DNA of 64,000 bases from Betaproteobacteria bacterium (GCA_019136545.1 JAGVUA010000151.1:1-64000), one strand, 5' to 3'. Shown: positions 46,562 to 55,482, counted from the stretch's first letter. The notes: a model not told the origin generated them from the letters alone. Made by a program: numbers and translations.

Positions 46562-48601
46562 ATGCCGACGATCGCCACGATTCCCCTGCAAGGTCCGCTG
46601 TTGCGCGGATCGCGACGCCCCCGGGTAGCCTTGGTCGGCCGCCGCCGGACCGGCAAAAGCAGCATTTTCCAGGCCGCCTCGAGCCCCGCCGTCCATCATG
46701 AGCGCCTCGCCGGCGTGGGCGGCGCTTACCAGGAGTGCCTGGTCGACGTCGGCCTCGACCAGATTTCGCTGGTCGACCTGCCCGACATCGAAACCCTGCA
46801 TCACCTGCGCGAACACGACCGGGTCGTGCTGATGTACCTGCTGTGGGGCGACCGCTGGCCGGCAATCGCCCGTCACGAGTCGGAACAGCCGTCCGCCGCC
46901 TTCCCGGCGCCCGACGTGCTGATCCAGGTGGCGGATGCCACCATGCTCGAGCGCGACCTTGAACTCGCGATGGAACTTTCCCTGCTGGGCCGGCCGATGG
47001 TGATCGCCCTCAACCGCATGGACGAAGCGCGCGCAAAAGGCATTTTCATCAACATCCGGGCGCTGAGCGAAAAACTGGGCGTACCGGTGGTGCCCACGGT
47101 TGCCCACATGGGCAAGGGCATCCGGCCGCTGTTCGACGCCGCCGTCCAGGCCGCCCGCCAGCGCACCTGCCCGCTGCCGCAACCGCCCAGCCCGCATCTG
47201 GTCGCCAGCCTGCGGCGCTTGAACGAAATCACCGTCCGCCCGGAAATCGCCGAGGCGTTCCGGGTACCCCATCCGCTGCTGCTGTGCCAGCTGGCGGAAA
47301 ACGACGACTACTTCCTGCACGAGCTGGGCAGCCATTTTCCCGATTTGCTGCCGGCGGTGGCGGCCGCGCGCACGGCCGCGGAAGCGCAGTTGCCGCGCCC
47401 GCTGTCGGACGAATTGCACGCCGACCGCCATCATCGCGCCGCCGTTCTGCTCGAAAGCGTCAGCAGCCCGACCGGGCCGACCGAAGCGGGCTGGAAGCGC
47501 TGGCTCGACGAACTGTTCCTGCACCCGCGCTGGGGCCTGCTCGGCAGCCTGGCGGTGTTCGCCCTGGTGCTGTTCTTCACCTTCGAGGTCAGCGCTTTCC
47601 TCGACGGCCTGACTTCGGCCCGCCTGGTCGAGTGGAGTCAGTCGTGGCAACCCGCCTCGACCGCCGGCATCGTCGCCCACGCCGTCGTCGATGGCCTGAT
47701 CGGCCTCGTCGGCATCGTCGTGCCTTACATGATCCCGCTGGTCGTCCTGCTGGTCGCGCTCGAACAGGCCGGCATCATGCATCGGGTCGCTTTCGTGGTC
47801 GATCGCGGCTTCCACCACATCGGCCTGCACGGCGGCATCGCCGTCCCTTTCCTGATCGGCCTGGGCTGCAATGTGCCAGCCATCTCCGCCGCCGCGGCCA
47901 CCGCCAGCGGCCGCGACCGCGTGATCGCGGCGCTGCTGATCACTTTCGTGCCCTGCTCGGCGCGCTCGGCCATTATCCTGGCGCTGGGCGGCAAGTACCT
48001 TGGCGGCTTCGGCGTCTTCGCCATCTTCATGTTGACGCTGGTAGTCATCGCCCTCCTCGGCAAGATCCTCGCCAGCCGCTACGCCGAAGCCGCCCCCGGC
48101 ATGATCCAGGAAATCCCCCCCTACGCGGTGCCTTCCTGGCGGGCGATCTGGCGCGACACCTGGGCGCGCACCAGCGATATCGTCACCATCGTCACGCCGC
48201 TGCTGGTGGTCGGCAGCGTCGTGCTGGCGCTGCTCCAGCACTGGGGCGCCGATGCCTTCATCAACGCCGCCCTCGCGCCCATCACCAGTTGGTGGCTCGG
48301 CCTGCCGGTCGTGCTCGGCGTGCCTATCCTGTTCGGCGTATTGCGCAAGGAGCTTTCGCTGCTGATGATCTACCAGGCGCTGGGCAGCCAGGAGATCGGA
48401 ACCATGCTCGACTGGGTGCAAATCGTCACTTTTCTGATCTTCCTCACCTTCTACGTTCCCTGCGTCTCGACCTTCGCCGTCATGCTGCGCGTTCTGGGCC
48501 GCCGCGAGGCCTTCTTTTCGGTCGCCCTGTCGGTGGGCGTGGCGCTGGCCATGGCCGGCGTCATCCGCTTGCTGCTGTCGATACTCGATCTGCTCGGCTG
48601 A
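46562..48601 (+). CDS. FeoB-like transporter with diverged G domain
   Basis: A 679-residue protein with an N-terminal GTPase-like domain and a FeoB-type membrane part (two gate regions, for example 'VPFLIGLGCNVPAISAAAATASGRDRVIAALLITFVPCSARSAI' and 'LLGVPILFGVLRKELSLLMIYQALG'). About eight to ten helices are predicted. The G domain is altered: G1 GRRRTGKSS (26-34) is usable, but G3 reads DLPD instead of DxPG, and G4 reads NRMD instead of NKxD. No feoA or feoC is near. It may carry Fe2+ or another divalent metal, perhaps with changed nucleotide control. Confidence 0.82.
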   Translation: MPTIATIPLQGPLLRGSRRPRVALVGRRRTGKSSIFQAASSPAVHHERLAGVGGAYQECLVDVGLDQISLVDLPDIETLHHLREHDRVVLMYLLWGDRWPAIARHESEQPSAAFPAPDVLIQVADATMLERDLELAMELSLLGRPMVIALNRMDEARAKGIFINIRALSEKLGVPVVPTVAHMGKGIRPLFDAAVQAARQRTCPLPQPPSPHLVASLRRLNEITVRPEIAEAFRVPHPLLLCQLAENDDYFLHELGSHFPDLLPAVAAARTAAEAQLPRPLSDELHADRHHRAAVLLESVSSPTGPTEAGWKRWLDELFLHPRWGLLGSLAVFALVLFFTFEVSAFLDGLTSARLVEWSQSWQPASTAGIVAHAVVDGLIGLVGIVVPYMIPLVVLLVALEQAGIMHRVAFVVDRGFHHIGLHGGIAVPFLIGLGCNVPAISAAAATASGRDRVIAALLITFVPCSARSAIILALGGKYLGGFGVFAIFMLTLVVIALLGKILASRYAEAAPGMIQEIPPYAVPSWRAIWRDTWARTSDIVTIVTPLLVVGSVVLALLQHWGADAFINAALAPITSWWLGLPVVLGVPILFGVLRKELSLLMIYQALGSQEIGTMLDWVQIVTFLIFLTFYVPCVSTFAVMLRVLGRREAFFSVALSVGVALAMAGVIRLLLSILDLLG

Positions 48602-49041
48602 GCCGTACCCGCCGGACCGGCGGCGGTCCGCCGCGACTGACTTTCGTCGCCCAGGTAGCGCAAGTGGCTGCCGCAACCCATGCGGCAGTCCGACGCCCCG
48701 AACCCGGCGACCAGCACCCGGCCGCCGGCGCATCGGTTAAGGACGCACTCCGCCAGCCGGGAACGCCGCACGCCGACCACCTCGACGCCGGGCGCCGACA
48801 GCAGCCAGTCGATGTGCCAATGCATCGCCTTGTCGCGGCGCAAATGCCGGGCAATACGCGCTTCGAGATTGCGCCGGGCGCTGCCGGTGTAGACGTAGCG
48901 CCCGGCCGGAAAGCTGAATTCCCCCAGGCGGCCGATCCGGACGCGCACGGCGCGCGCGACCCGCAGCGTCAATTGATAGGTGCCCGGGTTTTCCCGCTTA
49001 ACCCGGGGCGCGATTTCGATTATATTGGCAACCGGATTCAC
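48451..49041 (-). CDS. GIY-YIG/DUF123 nuclease-like protein with run-on C-terminus
   Basis: The conserved part, about residues 18-135, is a DUF123-type GIY-YIG-like domain: 'GTYQLTLRVARAVRVRIGRLGEFSFPAGRYVYTGSARRNLEARIARHLR', 'MHWHIDWLLSAPGVEV', 'ECVLNRCAGGRVLVAGFGASDCRMGCGSHLRYL'. After that the frame continues through dispersed-repeat copy 11 and then antisense to the last 150 bases of the FeoB-like gene, giving a low-complexity Ser/Arg/Thr tail. The family normally ends near residue 140, so the natural stop appears lost. The start is uncertain; GTG 49041 is the only in-frame option seen. Confidence 0.6.
   Translation of the reverse strand: MNPVANIIEIAPRVKRENPGTYQLTLRVARAVRVRIGRLGEFSFPAGRYVYTGSARRNLEARIARHLRRDKAMHWHIDWLLSAPGVEVVGVRRSRLAECVLNRCAGGRVLVAGFGASDCRMGCGSHLRYLGDESQSRRTAAGPAGTAQPSRSSIDSSKRMTPAMASATPTDRATEKKASRRPRTRSMTAKVETQGT
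48613..48630. terminator. GC-rich hairpin between FeoB-like and GIY-YIG genes
   Basis: CGGACCG, a four-base loop, then CGGTCCG form a perfect seven-pair stem right after the FeoB-like stop. It overlaps the first bases of dispersed-repeat copy 11. No T tract is present. Confidence 0.35.
48622..48645 (-). repeat. Dispersed short repeat, copy 11
   Basis: AAAGTCAGTCGCGGCG (one core mismatch), then GA and CCGCC. Located between the FeoB-like stop and the conserved end of the GIY-YIG gene. Confidence 0.7.
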
Positions 49042-49063
49042 AAATTACCCAAACAGACGACTG

Positions 49064-49468
49064 ATGAGCAGCAAAACCCAATCCAAGCAGTTATCGCTCG
49101 AGACCGATTTATTTGTGCGCCCGGATGCTACTGAACAGGCCAAGCCCGACCAGCCGAAGCGCCCCAAGCCGGGCAAACGAGCGCCGGCCAAGAAAGCCCC
49201 CGCTCTTCCGGAATCGCAACAGCCTTTTCTGCCGGGCCTGTCGCGGCGCGGGCGGCCCCGTTTGCCGAACCCCATTCCGCCCACGGTCCGGGCAAGCGAA
49301 AGCCGGCGCCGAAGAACCGAAGCGGGCGCCAAGCGCGTCGAACTGGTGCTGGACCGGAGCGTCGCCGACCAACTCGACGCCTTGGTCGAGCACTTCAGGG
49401 TCTCGCGCGTGGAAGTCATCGCCAGGCTGATCTCGAAAGCGGCTGGCAAGCTCGTCGCCAAGAAATAG
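49064..49468 (+). CDS. YbfE-like ribbon-helix-helix protein
   Basis: A 134-residue protein resembling the 'LexA-regulated' YbfE family. It has a short LETDLF segment, a long basic Lys/Pro/Ala-rich linker (PKRPKPGKRAPAKKAPA), the 'GRPRLPNPI' block, and a C-terminal ribbon-helix-helix domain (GAKRVELVLDRSVADQLDALVEHFRVSRVEVIARLISKAA). It is likely a small DNA-binding protein; its targets are unknown. It is longer than YbfE because of the linker. Start ATG 49064, divergent from the GIY-YIG gene. No clear LexA box is seen in the short upstream region. Confidence 0.65.
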   Translation: MSSKTQSKQLSLETDLFVRPDATEQAKPDQPKRPKPGKRAPAKKAPALPESQQPFLPGLSRRGRPRLPNPIPPTVRASESRRRRTEAGAKRVELVLDRSVADQLDALVEHFRVSRVEVIARLISKAAGKLVAKK

Positions 49469-49554
49469 CGCCGGCTGCCCAGGAAGCCGAGGCGCGACGC
49501 GCCACCGGAAGCGCCACGACGGCCACCCGCGACGCGGCGGCGTCGGGCGCCGAG

Positions 49555-49986
49555 CTAACCCAACTTCCGATATACCTGCGCAAATCGGGATTGGTCGGCA
49601 ATGCCGAAGTCTCCGGGCGCATACTGCAGCAGCCAATCCCCCGCATTGCCGCGCAGGGTATCGCCGCCCGCCGATCGGGCCGCGGCAAATGGCTCATCGA
49701 TCCGCTTGGCGAGCACCGGTATCGGCTTGGCCGCATAGCGGCCGTCTTCGCCATTCCGGGTGGGCGGCACCGCTTCGTACTTCAGGTCAAAGCGCTGGCG
49801 CGACACGCTCCAGCGGCTACCCGTCAACCCGGTAACCAGGGCATCGCCGACCCGGTATCGATTCGGGCCTTCCAGACTGAGCAATTCGCCGTCCTGGCGA
49901 GCGAACGCCACGGTCACGACTTCCGCCTTGACGTAACTGGCCGCGGCAGGATCGGTCGTCAGGTCGATGTCTTTGAGTTCGAGCAT
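49555..49986 (-). CDS. PGDYG-domain protein
   Basis: A 143-residue protein whose C-terminus ('GDWLLQYAPGDFGIADQSRFAQVYRKLG') matches the short PGDYG domain of unknown function, with PGDFG in place of PGDYG. The first part has a beta-rich 'VKAEVVTVAFARQDGELLSLEGPNRYRVGDALVTG' segment and then 'WSVSRQRFDLKYEAVPPTRNGEDGRYAAKPIPVLAKRIDEPFAA'. There is no signal peptide. Function cannot be stated. It is convergent with the YbfE-like gene and divergent from the small lipoprotein gene. Confidence 0.7.
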   Translation of the reverse strand: MLELKDIDLTTDPAAASYVKAEVVTVAFARQDGELLSLEGPNRYRVGDALVTGLTGSRWSVSRQRFDLKYEAVPPTRNGEDGRYAAKPIPVLAKRIDEPFAAARSAGGDTLRGNAGDWLLQYAPGDFGIADQSRFAQVYRKLG

Positions 49987-50113
49987 GAGGTGTTTAACAT
50001 TCGTAAGAGCAGACCTCGAAGGTCAAGCGCAACTCCTTGCGCTTGCGCCGGATAGCCCCCAGCGCCTTCCCAGCCTGTCGTCAATATCGCAAAGAACCTG
50101 ATTCCGATCAACC

Positions 50114-50320
50114 ATGAACACGATGAACAGACTTGCCGTCGTTCTGATGACGAGTATCGCGCTCGCCGGCTGTGCCAACTGGCAGCGCAATACTTACGAG
50201 AGTATCCGTCAACAGCAATCCGTGCAGAAACCTGCCGGGGACAAGCCCGCGACAAACCAGCCGGACTACGACACCTACCAGAAGGAGTTAAAGCAACTGC
50301 GGCCTGGCAGTGTCCAGTGA
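50114..50320 (+). CDS. Small lipoprotein, 68 residues
   Basis: A short exported protein with a clear lipobox: a hydrophobic stretch (LAVVLMTSIA) ends in LAGC, making Cys20 the lipidated residue. The mature part is polar and rich in Gln, Lys and Tyr (NWQRNTYESIRQQQSVQKPAG), with no known domain. It lacks an Asp at +2, so outer-membrane sorting is expected. Downstream is a terminator-like hairpin. Confidence 0.7.
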   Translation: MNTMNRLAVVLMTSIALAGCANWQRNTYESIRQQQSVQKPAGDKPATNQPDYDTYQKELKQLRPGSVQ

Positions 50321-50356
50321 CGGCCCCAGACCCAAGAACATGGGCAAGCAGCAATG

Positions 50357-50391
50357 AAAAAACCCGCAGGGTCAGTAACCGTGCGGGTTTT
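50357..50391. terminator. Rho-independent terminator, works for both strands
   Basis: AAAACCCGCA and TGCGGGTTTT form a ten-pair stem with a 13-base loop. T runs lie on both sides: TTTTCACTTT on plus and TTTTTTCATT on minus. It would end both the lipoprotein transcript and the tRNA-Asp transcript. Confidence 0.85.
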
Positions 50392-50403
50392 CACTTTGAT
50401 CGT

Positions 50404-50480
50404 TGGCGGAGTGGACGGGACTCGAACCCGCGACCCCCGGCGTGACAGGCCGGTATTCTAACCAACTGAACTACCACTCC
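50404..50480 (-). tRNA. tRNA-Asp (GTC)
   Basis: A 77-base tRNA on the minus strand with encoded CCA end. The acceptor stem begins GGAGTGG and pairs with CCACTCC; the anticodon loop reads CTGTCAC with anticodon GTC; the T arm is GCGGGTTCGAGTCCCGT. All arms fold without mismatch of note. It is flanked by its own promoter (50511-50538) and the terminator at 50357-50391. Confidence 0.97.
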
Positions 50481-50510
50481 AGTCCTGCCGTCAAACGACA
50501 GGAGGCGCGC

Positions 50511-50538
50511 ATTATATCGGCTTTCGTTGCCTGCGCAA
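50511..50538 (-). promoter_or_regulatory. Promoter of tRNA-Asp with GC-rich discriminator
   Basis: On the minus strand TTGCGC (50533-50538), 16 bases, then a perfect TATAAT (50511-50516). The bases after the -10 are GCGCGCC, the G+C-rich discriminator typical of stable-RNA promoters under stringent control. Confidence 0.75.
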
Positions 50539-50544
50539 GCGAAT

Positions 50545-51744
50545 TCAAACCCTTTCGAAAATGCCCGCTGCGCCCATGCCGGTGCCCACGCACATCGTCA
50601 CCATGCCGTACTTGAGCTGCGGGTCGCGCCGGAAGGCGTGCGCCAGCGTGGCGGTGCGGATGGCGCCGGTGGCGCCCAGCGGATGGCCGAGCGCGATGGC
50701 GCCACCGAGCGGATTCACCTTGGCCGGATCGAGGCCGAGATCCTTGATCACCGCCAGCGACTGCGCGGCAAACGCCTCGTTCAGTTCGATCCAGTCCAAT
50801 TGCGCCATCGACACACCGCCGCGTGCGCAGGCAAGCGGAATGGCTTCGATCGGGCCGATGCCCATGATCTCCGGCGGTACGCCCACCACGGCGTACGACA
50901 CCAGGCGCGCCAGCGGCTCGACCTGGTAGCGCTTGACAGCGGCCTCGCTCATCAACAGCACGGCCGCCGCGCCGTCGGACATCTGCGAAGCGTTGCCGGC
51001 GGTCACCGAACCCTTGGCGGCGAACACCGGCTTCAGCTTGGCCAGCGATTCCACCGTGGTGCCGGGGCGCGGGCCTTCGTCGTTCTCGAACAGGCGTTCG
51101 CGGATGTTCACCTTGCCGCTGGCCAAGTCGGGCAGATGCTCGCGCACGTCGTAAGGCGAGATCTCGGCCTTGAACTGGCCACCGGCGATGGCGGCCAGGG
51201 CGCGGCGGTGCGATTCGGCGGCGAAGGCATCCTGCTGTTCGCGCGTCACCTGCCAGCGCGCGGCGACGTTTTCGGCGGTAATGCCCATGCCGAAGGCAAT
51301 GGCGCGGTTCTCGTCGTTGAACAAGGCCGGGTTGGCCGCCAACTTGTTGCCCATCATCTGCGCCATGACGGTCATCGACTCGGTGCCGGCGCCGATGGCG
51401 ACGTCGCACTCGCCCAGGCGGATGCGGTCGGCCGCCATCGTCACGGCATTCAGGCCCGAAGCGCAGAAGCGATTGACGGTGATGGCCGGCACGCTGTCGG
51501 GCAAACCGGCCAGCAGCGCGCCGATGCGCGCGACGTTCATGCCCTGCTCGGCTTCCGGCATGGCGCAGCCGACCACCACGTCGCCGATTTCCCGGGCATC
51601 GAGGCCGGGCACGGCGGCGACGACCTGCTTCAGCACGTAGGCCAGCATGTCGTCCGGACGCACGTGATTGAAAGCACCCTTGCGCCGCGCCACCGGCGTG
51701 CGCGTGGCGGCGACGATGTAGGCATCCTGCACGATCTTGCTCAT
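50545..51744 (-). CDS. Acetyl-CoA C-acyltransferase (thiolase)
   Basis: A 399-residue thiolase with nucleophile Cys in '[12 protein letters not shown]', '[11 protein letters not shown]', His in '[15 protein letters not shown]', and second Cys in '[15 protein letters not shown]'. It cleaves 3-ketoacyl-CoA in beta-oxidation, FadA type. ATG 51744 is placed by AGGAG six bases upstream. It follows the FadB-type gene by 23 bases, and together they form a two-enzyme fatty-acid (or side-chain) oxidation unit. Confidence 0.93.
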   Translation of the reverse strand: MSKIVQDAYIVAATRTPVARRKGAFNHVRPDDMLAYVLKQVVAAVPGLDAREIGDVVVGCAMPEAEQGMNVARIGALLAGLPDSVPAITVNRFCASGLNAVTMAADRIRLGECDVAIGAGTESMTVMAQMMGNKLAANPALFNDENRAIAFGMGITAENVAARWQVTREQQDAFAAESHRRALAAIAGGQFKAEISPYDVREHLPDLASGKVNIRERLFENDEGPRPGTTVESLAKLKPVFAAKGSVTAGNASQMSDGAAAVLLMSEAAVKRYQVEPLARLVSYAVVGVPPEIMGIGPIEAIPLACARGGVSMAQLDWIELNEAFAAQSLAVIKDLGLDPAKVNPLGGAIALGHPLGATGAIRTATLAHAFRRDPQLKYGMVTMCVGTGMGAAGIFERV

Positions 51745-51767
51745 ATCATTCTCCTCGTTCGGCCGCC

Positions 51768-54155
51768 TCAGTTGCGCAGGGGCTTGCCGGTTTCCAGCAT
51801 GTGGGCGATGCGCGCCTGCGTTTCGGGCGTTTTCAGCAGCGCAACGAACTCGCGCCGCTCGATGTCGAGCAGCCATTGCTCGCTGACCAGCGAGCCGCTC
51901 TCGACCTCGCCGCCGCACAGCGCCACCGCCGCCGCCCGGGCGACGCGATAGTCGTGATCCGAAATCAGGTTGCCGGCGCGCATGTTCACCAGCGCCATCT
52001 CGCAATTGGCGATGCCGGTGCGTCCGGCCACCGGCAGGGCGTTCGGCCGCGCCGGCGGGGCGTAACCCGCTTCGGCCAGGGCGCGCGCCTGGCGGATGGC
52101 GACGTACAGCAGCTCATGCGGATTGAACAGGATGGTGTCGGCGGCTTCCAGAAAGCCCATGGCTCGCGCTTCCAGCGCCGAGCCGGAGGTCTGGCCCTGG
52201 GCGATCAGCATGAAGGGATTCTGCAGGAAGGGGAAAGGCTCGCCATACGCGGCCTGCGCGGCCAAGGCGGCAGCCCGGCGGGCGAAATAGGTGCACCCGC
52301 CGCCGGCCGGAATCAGCCCCACGCCCGCTTCGACGAGGCCGATGTAGGACTCGAAGGCGACGACGCGGCGCGTGGCGGCCACGGCGAACTCGCAACCGCC
52401 GCCCAAGGCCATGCCCTGCACGGCCGCCACCGTCGGCACGCCGGCATAGCGCAAGGCCATGGCCGCCTGCTGGAAGGCGGCGACGTAGCCGTCGAGCTCG
52501 TCGAAACGCCCCGCCGCCACCGCTTCGGCGACTTCCTTGAGATTGGCGCCGACCGCGAACGGCGCCTCGTGCCATATCACCAGGCCGGCGAAATCGCGCT
52601 CGGCCAGCGCCACGGCCTCCCTCAGGCCCAGGATGACGTCGCGACCGAGCGCATGCATCTTGGTGGTGATGGACAGGATGGCGATACCCGGATCGACGTC
52701 GTCGCGCACCCAAACACGCACGCCCTCGTTCGCCCATACCTGGCGTCCCGCCACGGCTGACTCTCCGAGCAGACGGTCCGGCGCCAGCTGCCGCGCGTAG
52801 ACCGGCAGCGCCGAGCGGGCGATGCGCCGGCCGGCACTGGCCGACCACGAACCGTCGGCGCCATGCACGCCGCCCATGTCGCCGACCTTGGCGACCCAAT
52901 CCGGCAGCGGCACGCTGGCCATCGCCTGGCCGGCGGCGATGTCCTCGGCGACCATGGCGGCCACCTCGCGCCAACCGGCCGCCTGCCACAGCTCGAACGG
53001 ACCGCGGCTCCAGCCGTAGCCCCAGCGCATTGCCAGATCGACGTCGCGCGCCGAATGGGCGATGTCCGCCAGATGCACCGCGCAGTAATGGAAAATGTCG
53101 CGATGCACGGCCCACAGCAGTTGCGCCTGCGGATGGCTGGCGGCGCGCAACTGGCGCAGGCGTTCGGCGGGATCCTTGATCTTGAGGATGGCATCGACCT
53201 CGGGCGCCACCGTGCCGGCCGAATCGCGGTAATCGCCCAGCTTGAGATCCAGCACCTTGGTCAGCTTGCCCTCGCGCCGATACACCCCGACGCCGACTTT
53301 CTGGCCGATCGCGCCCTTGGCGATCAGCGCCTGCGCCCAGGCCGGCACGCCGTAGTAGCGGTGCCACGGATCGTTCGGCAAGCCGTTCTTCATGGTGTTG
53401 ATGACATGGCCCATGGTGTCCATGCCCACCACGTCGAGCAGCCGGAAAGTCGCCGATTTCGGCAGGCCGATGCGGGCGCCGGTCAAGGCATCCACCTCGT
53501 CGAACGCCAGGCCAAGCCGCTCGGTGTGGTGCGCCACCATCAGCAGCCAGGCCACGCCGACGCGATTGGCGACGAAGTTCGGCGTATCGAGCGCGCGGAT
53601 GACGCCCTTGCCCAGGCGTTTGGTCAGCCAGGTCTCGAGCTGGTCGAGCATGGCCGCGTCCGAGGTGACGCAGGGAATGATCTCCACCAGCGCCATGTAG
53701 CGCGGCGGGTTGAAGAAGTGAATGCCGCAGAAATTCGGCCGGTGCGCCGCCGGCATCGCCTCGGCCAGCTTGTTGATCGACAGGCCGGAAGTGTTGGAGG
53801 CGATGAGGGTGCCCGGTTTCACGTGCGGCGCGATCTTGCGGTAGAGGTCTTCCTTCCACTCGAACTTCTCGGCGATCGCCTCGATCACCAGATCGCAGCC
53901 GGCCAGCTTGGCCAGGCCGTCGTTGTAATTCGCCGGCTCGATCAGGCCGGGACGGTCCGCCGCGCCGAACGGCGCCGGCTTGAGCTTCTTCAGGCCGTCG
54001 AGCGCCTTCCGGACGATGCCGTCGGGATTGCCTTCGGGCGCCGCCAGATCGAACAGCACCACCGGAATATCGGCGTTGGCGAGGTGGGCGGCAATCTGCG
54101 CCCCCATGACTCCCGCGCCCAGCACCGCCACTTTGCGGACAAACAATGTGCTCAC
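51768..54155 (-). CDS. 3-Hydroxyacyl-CoA dehydrogenase/enoyl-CoA hydratase fusion, FadN type
   Basis: A 795-residue bifunctional beta-oxidation enzyme with the dehydrogenase first: Rossmann motif 'VAVLGAGVMGAQIAAHLANADIPVVLFD', then 'SNTSGLSINKLAEAM' and 'CGIHFFNPPRYMALVEII'. The C-terminal crotonase-like part has 'VAAVQGMALGGGCEFAVAATRRVVAFESYIGLVEAGVGLIPAGGG'. This order is that of Bacillus FadN, not E. coli FadB. The start is GTG 54155. Dispersed-repeat copy 12 lies between the two halves (GESAVAGRQ). Confidence 0.9.
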   Translation of the reverse strand: MSTLFVRKVAVLGAGVMGAQIAAHLANADIPVVLFDLAAPEGNPDGIVRKALDGLKKLKPAPFGAADRPGLIEPANYNDGLAKLAGCDLVIEAIAEKFEWKEDLYRKIAPHVKPGTLIASNTSGLSINKLAEAMPAAHRPNFCGIHFFNPPRYMALVEIIPCVTSDAAMLDQLETWLTKRLGKGVIRALDTPNFVANRVGVAWLLMVAHHTERLGLAFDEVDALTGARIGLPKSATFRLLDVVGMDTMGHVINTMKNGLPNDPWHRYYGVPAWAQALIAKGAIGQKVGVGVYRREGKLTKVLDLKLGDYRDSAGTVAPEVDAILKIKDPAERLRQLRAASHPQAQLLWAVHRDIFHYCAVHLADIAHSARDVDLAMRWGYGWSRGPFELWQAAGWREVAAMVAEDIAAGQAMASVPLPDWVAKVGDMGGVHGADGSWSASAGRRIARSALPVYARQLAPDRLLGESAVAGRQVWANEGVRVWVRDDVDPGIAILSITTKMHALGRDVILGLREAVALAERDFAGLVIWHEAPFAVGANLKEVAEAVAAGRFDELDGYVAAFQQAAMALRYAGVPTVAAVQGMALGGGCEFAVAATRRVVAFESYIGLVEAGVGLIPAGGGCTYFARRAAALAAQAAYGEPFPFLQNPFMLIAQGQTSGSALEARAMGFLEAADTILFNPHELLYVAIRQARALAEAGYAPPARPNALPVAGRTGIANCEMALVNMRAGNLISDHDYRVARAAAVALCGGEVESGSLVSEQWLLDIERREFVALLKTPETQARIAHMLETGKPLRN
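52742..52765 (-). repeat. Dispersed short repeat, copy 12
   Basis: Core AGAGTCAGCCGTGGCG (one mismatch), variable pair GG, ACGCC intact. In the interdomain region of the FadN-type enzyme. Confidence 0.75.
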
Positions 54156-54204
54156 TTCACACCCCCTTCAATAAGCGCCGAATCTGCATCGGTCGCCGGC
54201 CGGA

Positions 54205-55482
54205 TCAAACCAGGCCGTTCATCAACTGGACCATCACCGTGTCGCCGGCACTGACTTTGTCGCGCGCCGGTTCGAGCACGATCAGACAGTCCGCCTTCGC
54301 CATCGAACTCAACACGCCCGAGCCCTGGGCGCCGGTCGGCCGCACGCACCATTCGCCGTGCTCCTGGAACAGGATGCCGCGCTGGAATTCGGTGCGACCC
54401 CGGCCCTTCTTCATCGCCTCGACGCAGCGCGCCGGGAAAAGCGGAAACTCGGGCACCGGATCGATGCCCATCAGCTTGAGCAGCGCCGGCCGCACGAACT
54501 GGTAGAACGTGATCATCACCGCCACCGGATTGCCGGGCAGGCCGAACAGCCAAGTGCCGGCACCACCTGCACCATCCGAGCGGATGCGGCCGAAAGCCAT
54601 CGGTCGGCCCGGCTTCATGGCGATTTTCCAGAACGCCACCTCGCCGAGCTTGGCCATCATCTGCTTGATGAAATCCGCCTCGCCCACCGACACGCCGCCG
54701 CTGGTGATCACCGCGTCGGCGCAGGCCGAGGCCTCCTTGAAAGCCAGCTCCAGGGCATCGGGCCGGTCCTTGACCACGCCCATGTCGATCACCTCGCAGC
54801 CCAGCCGCGTCAGCATGCCCCAGAGCGTATAGCGGTTGCTGTCATACACCGCCCCCGGCGACAGCGGCGTGCCGATCGAGCAGAGTTCGTCGCCGGTGGA
54901 AAAGATCGCCACGCGCACCCGGCGGCGCACCGACACTTCGGCGACGCCCAGCGATGCGATGATGCCGATCTCGGCCGGACGCAGCAGCGTGCCGGCATGG
55001 ATGGCCGCCTCGCCCGCCTTGAGGTCCTCGCCGGCGCGGCGCAGGTTCTGCTCGGCGCGCTGCCCCGGCGGCACGATCACCTCGTCGCCCTCGGCGCGCG
55101 CCACTTCCTGGATCACCACGCAGTCGGCGCCGGCCGGCAGCACGGCGCCGGTCATGATGCGCAGCGCCTCGCCACGGCCGAGCTTGCCGTCGAAAGCCCG
55201 GCCGGCCAAGGCCGTGCCGACGTTCTTCAACCGCGTCTCGCCCGCCGTCGCCAGATCGGCATGGCGCACCGCCCAGCCGTCCATGGCCGAGTTGTCGTGG
55301 GCCGGCACATCGACCGGCGAAACGACATCCTCCGCCAGCACGCGCCCGAGCGCCTGGCGCACGAACACGCGCTCGTGTACGCGCACCGGCGCCATCATGT
55401 CCAGCACCACGCGCCGAGCGCGATCCACCGACAGCGAATTGGGGTCGTAGTCGTCCAGGCAGGAAAAGTTCAGCGAAGTCAT
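54205..55482 (-). CDS. moeA: Molybdopterin molybdenumtransferase MoeA (copy 2)
   Basis: A 425-residue second MoeA with intact motifs 'VPAHDNSAMDGWAVR', 'IMTGAVLPAGADCVVIQE', 'IFSTGDEL', 'ITSGGVSVGEADFIK' and 'FGLPGNPVAVMITF'. It is longer than the copy at 21889 and differs throughout, so the two are old paralogues. Paired MoeA paralogues elsewhere may serve different enzymes or metals. It starts at 55482 with no other molybdenum gene nearby and may be transcribed into the FadN-type gene 49 bases downstream. Confidence 0.93.
   Translation of the reverse strand: MTSLNFSCLDDYDPNSLSVDRARRVVLDMMAPVRVHERVFVRQALGRVLAEDVVSPVDVPAHDNSAMDGWAVRHADLATAGETRLKNVGTALAGRAFDGKLGRGEALRIMTGAVLPAGADCVVIQEVARAEGDEVIVPPGQRAEQNLRRAGEDLKAGEAAIHAGTLLRPAEIGIIASLGVAEVSVRRRVRVAIFSTGDELCSIGTPLSPGAVYDSNRYTLWGMLTRLGCEVIDMGVVKDRPDALELAFKEASACADAVITSGGVSVGEADFIKQMMAKLGEVAFWKIAMKPGRPMAFGRIRSDGAGGAGTWLFGLPGNPVAVMITFYQFVRPALLKLMGIDPVPEFPLFPARCVEAMKKGRGRTEFQRGILFQEHGEWCVRPTGAQGSGVLSSMAKADCLIVLEPARDKVSAGDTVMVQLMNGLV

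Noticed and set aside
44486..48733. A 1415-codon open frame antisense to the GGDEF-EAL and FeoB-like genes
   Set aside because: It lies opposite well-recognised genes and shows only composition typical of high-GC shadow frames.
54237..54260. Further AAAGTCAG-like matches (near 200, 4471, 28850, 54245, 63238)
   Set aside because: They share only the first 7-9 bases of the dispersed motif, and several encode conserved family residues (EKVTGTARY at 200, VSAGDTV in MoeA at 54245). They are better explained by the protein sequence or chance.
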